From JADJPO01 sp963724535 (GTDB lineage Bacteria; Actinomycetota; Actinomycetes; Actinomycetales; Kineosporiaceae): a stretch of 64,000 nt of DNA. Under the pieces are notes generated by a model that had not been told where the DNA came from, made no database searches, and saw only the letters and a program-made list of their open reading frames with translations. The stretch covers positions 186,001 to 250,000 of the forward strand of contig CAVRVD010000014.1 in the NCBI GenBank assembly GCA_963724535.1, in the 5' to 3' direction. Position 1 is the first letter of the stretch. The number at the start of each line of letters is the position of its first letter. This document shows, piece by piece, positions 59,025 through 64,000 of this stretch. The translations under genes were made by a program, and so were the position numbers.

Positions 59025-61753
59025 CCGGCCCCGCAGCCCCTGCGCACGTGGTCATGGTGGTGGCGAACGACGTCACTGCCGATACCCGAGTGCGCAAGAG
59101 CGCGCTGGCCGTGGCCGCACTCGGGGTACGGGTCACCATCGTGGGCATAGCCGTGGGGCCGCGGCGGGAGGTCAGCCGGCTCGGCCCGGTGGAGATCCTT
59201 CGGGTACCCGTCGACTTCGTGCTCCGGGACCGCCGGCGGCAGCGGCGCTCCCGATGGCACCGCGGTGAGATCGGTGCCCTGGCCGCAGACCCGCAGGCCG
59301 AGGCACTGCGCCGGCGCCGCCTGGCCCTGGCCCAGCGTCGGGCCGAGGTCGCCGGCGGCCTGACCGGAACCCTGTCCCGCGCCGCCGTCGACGCGCGCCG
59401 GTCCGCCGTCCGGGCGGCCGGACTCGGCCGGCGCAAGGCTGCCCGCGCGGCCACGCTGGCCTTCAAGGTCTACGACAGGGGCGTGCAGTCGCTGCCGTTG
59501 GGTGCCGACTCCGGCCGCGTCGTCCCCGAGGTCGACGACCTGGAGCTGGCGATCGGTCCGGTGCTCGACGAGCTGGCCCCGGACGCGATCCACGCCCACG
59601 ACGTGCACTTCCTCGCTGTGGTCGGGCGGCACGTGGCCCGCCGTCGCCTGGCGGGGGAGCACGTGCCCTGGGTCTACGACGCCCACGAGTGGGTGCCCGG
59701 CCTGTCCCGCTACGGCGGGCGGACGGCGCGGGTCGTCGCCGCCTGGGCGGGCTTGGAGCGCGATTGGATCCGCCGCGCCGACCGGGTGATCACGGTCTCG
59801 CCGCCGCTGGCGCAGGGCCTCCAGGAGCGCTACCGGTTGCCGCACCGTCCCGATCTCGTGCTCAACGTGCCCCCGCTGGCGACCGGAGGTGCCGGGCCGG
59901 CGCGGCCTGGATCGGCGTCTGCGGATGCCGCTCCGCCTCCTGACCCGGCGCAGCTGACCGCGACCGGCGTGAACGACGTCCGCTCAGCAGTAGGGGTGCC
60001 CGACGACGCGCTGCTGCTGGTCTACTCCGGCGGGGTCCAGGCGGCGCGGGGGGTGGAGACGGCGGTCGAGGCGTTGGTGCACCTGCCCGATGCGCACCTG
60101 GCGGTGGTCGCGGTGCCGTCGGTGCAGAGCCCGGCGGTGACCGCCGTCCGGGCCCGGGCCGAGCAGCTCGGCGTGGCCGACCGGCTGCACCTGGTCGAGG
60201 CGGTGCGGCCGGACCGGGTGGTCGACTTCCTGCGCACGGCTGATGTCGGGCTGATCCCGTTGCGGCACTTCGGCAGTCACGAGATGGCCCTGGCCAACAA
60301 GCTGTTCGAGTACCTGCATGCCGGGGTTGCGATGGTGGTCAGCGACTGCCGGGCACAGGCCGACTTCGTCCGCGAGCACGGTGTCGGTGAGGTGCACCGG
60401 GCCGGCGACGGCGCCGACCTGGCCGCCGCCGTCCGCCGGGTACTGGCCCGTCGCGAGCAGGTACGGGCCGCGCTGGCCGACCCCGGGCTGCTGGCCGCCT
60501 ATACCTGGGACGCCCAGGCCCGCGTGCTGCAGAACGTCTACCGCGAGCTGCTGCCCGAGGCCGAGCTGCCGCGCGAGGTCGCACCGCTGCCCGCGGCCGA
60601 ACCGCCGGAGCGGACTGTGCCCGCCGTTGGGCGCACGCTGGTAGTCGGACCGGCCAACAGCGCGGGCCAAGCGTGGGCCTGGACCCGTTGTGCTGCACGG
60701 TATCTCGACGGCGTGACCGGGTGGACGGTGGCGCTGCGCAACGACCGCTACGACTACCCGGCCGACGAGTTGGTCGCCCCGCAGGACTACCTCGCCGACG
60801 CCGGCTGGCAGCTGCGCACCCTGGCCCGGGCCCGCACCGGATGGACCCACGTTCTGCTCGAGGCGGGTCGACCGGTCCTTGGTGGCCTGGCCGGTCGTGA
60901 CTTCGTCGGCGACGCAGAGCTGCTGCGGCGCAGCGGGATCGAGGTCGGTCTGGTCTTCCACGGGTCGGAGGTCCGCGACCCGCGCCGGCACCGCGCCCGC
61001 CATGAGTTCTCCCCGTTCGCCGACCCCGCCGACGTCCTCACCCGGCGGCTGCAAACCCGCTGTGACGCGCTGCTGCCGCTGGTCGCCGACTTCGACGGGC
61101 CGCTGTTCGCCTCGACCCCCGACCAGCTGGACTACCTGCCCGATCATGCCCGTTGGCTGCCCGTAGTCGTGGACACCGGCATCTTCACCCCCACCGGTGT
61201 TCCAGCGCCGTTAGACGCTGCGGCACGAGCGCGGCCGCTCGTCGTCCACGCGCCCTCCAACCCGGCGCTGAAGGGCACCGAGTTCGTCCAGCGCGAGCTC
61301 GGCCCGCTGCACGAACAGGGCGTGATCGAGCTACGGATGGTCACCGGTCTGCCGCCGACGCAGGCCGCCGAGCTGGTGCGCACCGCCGACATCGTCGTCG
61401 ACCAGCTGCTGCTTGGTCTGTACGGCGTGCTGGCCTGCGAGGCGATGGCCGCAGGGCGGATCGTCGTCGGCTACCTCGGCGAGGCGCTGCGCCGGCGGGT
61501 GCCCAGCGCGGTACCGATGCTCGAGGCCACCCCGAGTACGGTTGGCGAGGTCGTCCGCCGGGTGTTGCAGGTGCCCGGCGAGGCGCGTGCGGCTGCGGCC
61601 GCCGGTCCGGCGTTCGTCGCACAGTTCCACGACGGCCGGCGCTCGGCGTCCGTGCTCGCCCCGTTCCTCGGTGTTCAGGGCCTCGCCCCAGATCCCGTCG
61701 CCGATCTCGACCCGGACCTCGCCCCGAACCCCGCGGAGGTGGAATCCCGGTGA
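59021..61753 (+). CDS. Double glycosyltransferase: GT4 fused to a HAPS-KGT domain
   Basis: A 910-residue protein. Half one (about 1-510) is GT4: VMVVANDVTADTRVRKSALA, a basic helical insertion (about 65-165), DAIHAHDVHFLAVVGRHVAR, WVYDAHEWVPGL, LLVYSGGVQAARGVETAVEA and LANKLFEYLHAGVAMVVSDC. Half two (about 535-890) matches the separate protein at 46574: TLVVGPANSAGQAWAWTRCA, GLVFHGSEVRDPRRH, FASTPDQLDYLPDHARWLPV, LVVHAPSNPALKGTEFVQRE and GVLACEAMAAGRIVVGYL. Two sugar transfers by one protein are plausible. GTGA overlaps at both ends. Confidence 0.85.
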   Translation: MTGPAAPAHVVMVVANDVTADTRVRKSALAVAALGVRVTIVGIAVGPRREVSRLGPVEILRVPVDFVLRDRRRQRRSRWHRGEIGALAADPQAEALRRRRLALAQRRAEVAGGLTGTLSRAAVDARRSAVRAAGLGRRKAARAATLAFKVYDRGVQSLPLGADSGRVVPEVDDLELAIGPVLDELAPDAIHAHDVHFLAVVGRHVARRRLAGEHVPWVYDAHEWVPGLSRYGGRTARVVAAWAGLERDWIRRADRVITVSPPLAQGLQERYRLPHRPDLVLNVPPLATGGAGPARPGSASADAAPPPDPAQLTATGVNDVRSAVGVPDDALLLVYSGGVQAARGVETAVEALVHLPDAHLAVVAVPSVQSPAVTAVRARAEQLGVADRLHLVEAVRPDRVVDFLRTADVGLIPLRHFGSHEMALANKLFEYLHAGVAMVVSDCRAQADFVREHGVGEVHRAGDGADLAAAVRRVLARREQVRAALADPGLLAAYTWDAQARVLQNVYRELLPEAELPREVAPLPAAEPPERTVPAVGRTLVVGPANSAGQAWAWTRCAARYLDGVTGWTVALRNDRYDYPADELVAPQDYLADAGWQLRTLARARTGWTHVLLEAGRPVLGGLAGRDFVGDAELLRRSGIEVGLVFHGSEVRDPRRHRARHEFSPFADPADVLTRRLQTRCDALLPLVADFDGPLFASTPDQLDYLPDHARWLPVVVDTGIFTPTGVPAPLDAAARARPLVVHAPSNPALKGTEFVQRELGPLHEQGVIELRMVTGLPPTQAAELVRTADIVVDQLLLGLYGVLACEAMAAGRIVVGYLGEALRRRVPSAVPMLEATPSTVGEVVRRVLQVPGEARAAAAAGPAFVAQFHDGRRSASVLAPFLGVQGLAPDPVADLDPDLAPNPAEVESR

Positions 61754-63060
61754 CCGCCCGCCGACCGCACGTCCTGCTGCTGGGTATGCAGTTCCCGCCC
61801 GCCCGGGGCAGCGGGGTGTACCGGATCCGCAGCTGGGCCAACCACTTCGTCCGCCGCGGCTGCGACGTCACCGTGCTCGCCGCCGACAGCGACTACTGGT
61901 ACGAACGGTCCGGCACTGTGGACGCCGAGCTGGAACGGACCGTCGAGCCGGCCGTCGACGTGGTGCACATCAAGGTCCCCCGCGAGCACCTGCGGGTCGA
62001 CCTGCGCCGCATGTCCTGGGCGCACGCCAACTTCCCGCGGGCCTGGATCCGCGGCCACCAGGCGCTGAGCCGGCGGATCTTCCCCGAGGTGTACGCGACG
62101 ATCATCCCGCTGTTCCTCGCCCGGGGCGCCGCGGTGCACGCCCGCAAGCGGGTCGACGTCGTCTTCGCCACCGGCAACCCCTACGCCCAGTACGGCGCCG
62201 CCTACCGGATCGGGCGGCTGCTGCGCCGCCCCTACGTCGTCGACTACCACGACCCGTGGACGATGAACCCGCTCACCGAGGACGACGCCTTCCCCGCCGA
62301 CCACCCGGCGTTCGCCTGGGAGCGGCGCATCGTCGAGAACGCAGCCCTGACCGTCACCGTCAACTCCCCGCTCGGGGACTGGTATCGACAGCGCTATCCC
62401 GCCGCTGCGCAACGGATCCGAGTGGTCGAGAACGGGTTGGCCGAGGAGGTCGTCGGAGACGTCGTCTTCGCCCCCAAACCCCCCGGCGAGCCGGTCCGGT
62501 TCGGCTACGTCGGTACGGTGCGCTCGGACCTGCCGATCGAGGAGTACCTGGACGGGTGGGCCCTGGCCCGCAAGGAGGGTGAGCTGGCCGGGGCCACCAT
62601 GGACTTCTACGGGTATCTCGGCTTCTTCACTCAGAACGAGGCGGCGATCCGGTCCCGACTGGAGTCGGGGGTCGAAGGCGTCAGCTACCGGGGGCCGGTG
62701 CCGCAGACCGAGCTCGGCCGGGTGTACTCCGGGTTGGACGTCCTGGCCATGCTCCTGCCGTCGTCGCGGTACATGACCGCCGGCAAGGGGTATGACTACA
62801 TGGCCGCGGGGCGGCCGGTGATCGGGGTGCACCACCCGCGTAACCACACCACCGAGGTGTTCGCCGACTACCCGTTGTTCTTCGGCACCCCCGAGGTGGA
62901 CGCGACCTCGGTGCGGGACGTCCTCGTGGCTGCGGCCACGGCGGTGCGGGCACAGACCCGTGAGCAGTACGAGCAGTGCCGGGCGGTGGCGCTGCGGCAC
63001 ACCTGGGACCTCAACATGGATCCGGTCGGGGCCGAGGTGGAGGCGATCGCCCGTGGTTGA
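61750..63060 (+). CDS. GT4-type glycosyltransferase, FPPxR-GVYR subfamily (copy 4)
   Basis: A 436-residue GT-B enzyme. MQFPPARGSGVYRIRSWANH, FATGNPYAQYGAAYRIGRLL, YVVDYHDPWTMNPLTEDDAF, VTVNSPLGDWYRQRYP, FGYVGTVRSDLPIEEYL, FYGYLGFFTQNEA, RYMTAGKGYDYMAAGRPVIG and VHHPRN. It is closest to copy 1 in its central blocks. GTG 61750 overlaps the preceding stop. It is followed by partner copy C with an eight-base overlap. Confidence 0.86.
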   Translation: MTARRPHVLLLGMQFPPARGSGVYRIRSWANHFVRRGCDVTVLAADSDYWYERSGTVDAELERTVEPAVDVVHIKVPREHLRVDLRRMSWAHANFPRAWIRGHQALSRRIFPEVYATIIPLFLARGAAVHARKRVDVVFATGNPYAQYGAAYRIGRLLRRPYVVDYHDPWTMNPLTEDDAFPADHPAFAWERRIVENAALTVTVNSPLGDWYRQRYPAAAQRIRVVENGLAEEVVGDVVFAPKPPGEPVRFGYVGTVRSDLPIEEYLDGWALARKEGELAGATMDFYGYLGFFTQNEAAIRSRLESGVEGVSYRGPVPQTELGRVYSGLDVLAMLLPSSRYMTAGKGYDYMAAGRPVIGVHHPRNHTTEVFADYPLFFGTPEVDATSVRDVLVAAATAVRAQTREQYEQCRAVALRHTWDLNMDPVGAEVEAIARG

Positions 63061-63661
63061 CCGGCTGCAGACTCCCACCGACGGCGCACCCGTCGACATC
63101 GACACCGCGGCGCATGCCGACGTGCCCGTCGGGCCAGACCCTGTCGCGGGCCGTCCCCGGGTGGTCGCCGTGGCCGTGGTGCCGGCGCGGCGGGGGCACG
63201 TGATCGCCGCCCTGACCCGGGTGGTCGAGGGTGGCGGCTCGGCCCTGCTGATCACCGCGCAGGGGACGCCGCCACCCGATCTGCCGGCCGGTGTCGAAGC
63301 GATCGACCTGGTGGCCGACGAGCGACGGGTCGGGGTCCACGTCCTGCTCACCCGCTCTCCGCTCCGGCCGGTCCGGCGGCTGCTCGGCCGCCCCAGTGGG
63401 GGAGCCTCGCTCGGCTGGCGGGCCTGGAGCGGCTCGCGGGCCTACCGCGCCGTCCGGCCCTGGGTGCTGTGGCGGGCACTGCGCCGCCGCCTCGACGAGG
63501 TCGACGTCGACGCCCTCGACCACGTGGTGATCGTCGCTCTGGAGTGCTGGCCGATCACCTGGCAGCTGTGCCGGCGCCAGCCCCGGGCCACCTACACCTG
63601 GGACGTGCCCGACGAGGTCTTCGAACGGGTCGGGCGCCGCCCGCCGCAGCGGGAGCAGTGA
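63053..63661 (+). CDS. Stand-alone half-GT partner protein (copy C)
   Basis: A 202-residue protein. After about 38 polar residues it reads RVVAVAVVPARRGHVIAALT, GSALLITAQGTPPPDL, HVLLTRSPLRPVRRLLGRPS (basic), a Trp-rich basic middle, then DALDHVVIVALECWPITWQL and CRRQPRATYTWDVPDEVFER. The end YTWDVPDE echoes the YDSHEL position of GT4 N-terminal domains. No donor half. GTG 63053 overlaps copy 4 by eight bases. Last gene of the run, followed by a hairpin. Confidence 0.7.
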   Translation: MVDRLQTPTDGAPVDIDTAAHADVPVGPDPVAGRPRVVAVAVVPARRGHVIAALTRVVEGGGSALLITAQGTPPPDLPAGVEAIDLVADERRVGVHVLLTRSPLRPVRRLLGRPSGGASLGWRAWSGSRAYRAVRPWVLWRALRRRLDEVDVDALDHVVIVALECWPITWQLCRRQPRATYTWDVPDEVFERVGRRPPQREQ

Positions 63662-63725
63662 GTCGGCCTCAGCGGGTCGACAGCACCTAGAGGTAGACCG
63701 CCGCGGCAGGTGCCGGCGATCGGAC

Positions 63726-63745
63726 GTTCGCCCGACGGGGCGAAC
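63726..63745 (+). terminator. Hairpin after the glycosyltransferase run
   Basis: GTTCGCCC-GACG-GGGCGAAC is an eight-base perfect stem with a four-base loop, 65 bases after the partner copy C stop. The likely end of the 54150-63661 transcript. Confidence 0.5.
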
Positions 63746-63816
63746 CGGTGGTTCGGTCCATGAATCGTCCCGGGTCTCTGACGACAAGAACTGTGTCGGC
63801 GGGCGAGGGGATTTCG

Positions 63817-64000
63817 ATGACACATTCTGAACACGGTCAACACGCTGCTCGCCGCCGTGGGTCGGCGGGACGGCCCCGCGGCGGGCACCGGGTGGTTGGC
63901 GCACTGGTCGGCGTCGCGGTCGCTGCGGCCGGCGTACCCGCCGTCCTCGCTCCGGCCGCCGCCGAGCCGCTCGGTCCCTCCCCGATCGGCGCGCCCGCGC
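63817..64000 (+). CDS. Start of a secreted protein (partial, runs off the window)
   Basis: ATG 63817, with a GAGGGG purine run 7-12 bases upstream, opens a frame of 61 residues to the window edge. A polar and basic N-region (RRRGSAGRPRGGHR) is followed by a hydrophobic core (VVGALVGVAVAAAGVPAVLA) and APAAAEPLG, which fits a Sec-type signal peptide with cleavage after an AAA-like site. The mature function cannot be seen. Confidence 0.65.
   Translation, partial: MTHSEHGQHAARRRGSAGRPRGGHRVVGALVGVAVAAAGVPAVLAPAAAEPLGPSPIGAPA

Noticed and set aside
1..64000. tRNA, rRNA, prophage or integrated element
   Set aside because: No tRNA cloverleaf, rRNA stretch, integrase or transposase was recognised; a covariance-model scan would be needed to exclude small RNAs.

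Overview
The window is about 64 kb of very GC-rich DNA (roughly 70-75% G+C by eye) with dense, often translationally coupled genes, many GTG starts and no rRNA or tRNA gene that I can recognise. The acc/birA/PH-domain/gtrA/purK/purE/acyl-CoA dehydrogenase block follows the gene neighbourhood known from mycobacteria and other Actinomycetota, and acyl-CoA carboxylase epsilon is an actinobacterial protein. F420-type LLM and LCP proteins fit as well. I read it as the chromosome of a high-GC actinomycete; I cannot place it to genus.

Region 1 (1-4.2 kb) is a one-carbon/betaine catabolism segment: the tail of an unidentified gene, formate dehydrogenase delta (fdsD), a YdeI/DUF1905 protein, a Rieske oxygenase of the glycine-betaine/stachydrine type and a DgcA-like flavoprotein demethylase. 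Region 2 (4.2-16.3 kb) is housekeeping and accessory: a ClbS/DfsB protein, a VOC remnant, an S9 peptidase, a YcaQ-like DNA glycosylase, msrA, a dienelactone-hydrolase-like protein, the radical SAM and MEMO components of the AmmeMemoRadiSam system, a thioesterase, a MerR regulator, a CopC protein, a zinc alcohol dehydrogenase, a small secreted protein and a VapC remnant. Region 3 (16.3-30.9 kb) is the conserved core: accE-accD, birA, PH protein-adenylate cyclase, gtrA, purK-purE, an LCP ligase, a CoA-binding protein, galE, ugd, an F420-type oxidoreductase, an acyl-CoA dehydrogenase and an EcsC protein. Region 4 (31-35.6 kb) has a membrane protein, mtnA with a frameshifted class II aldolase, and a multi-TM LCP protein.

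Region 5 (35.7 kb to the end) is a surface-polysaccharide locus. It holds eight complete GT4-type glycosyltransferases, one further glycosyltransferase gene whose domain recurs fused to one of those eight, a GT2 enzyme, a Wzm/Wzt ABC exporter and a decayed GT4 gene. It also holds a complete enzyme set for UDP-2,3-diacetamido-2,3-dideoxy-mannuronate (WbpA, B, E, D, I types). Four GT4 paralogs share an N-terminal FPPxRxxGVYR motif. Each is followed, with a 4-8 base overlap, by a partner module of roughly 140-210 residues, either stand-alone (three times) or as the C-terminal extension of the next GT4 (once); a fifth copy is the C-terminus of another GT4. The partner resembles the N-terminal half of a GT-B enzyme without the sugar-nucleotide half. 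This coupled GT plus half-GT arrangement is the most unusual thing in the window.

Many genes start directly at a TANNNT box 5-7 bases upstream of ATG/GTG, the layout of leaderless actinobacterial promoters, and this was used to choose several starts. The window also has an exact 20-bp inverted repeat, a 22-bp tandem repeat that triplicates the mtnA -10 box, a 15-bp repeat array in which a lost base breaks the aldolase frame, and several hairpins likely to be terminators.
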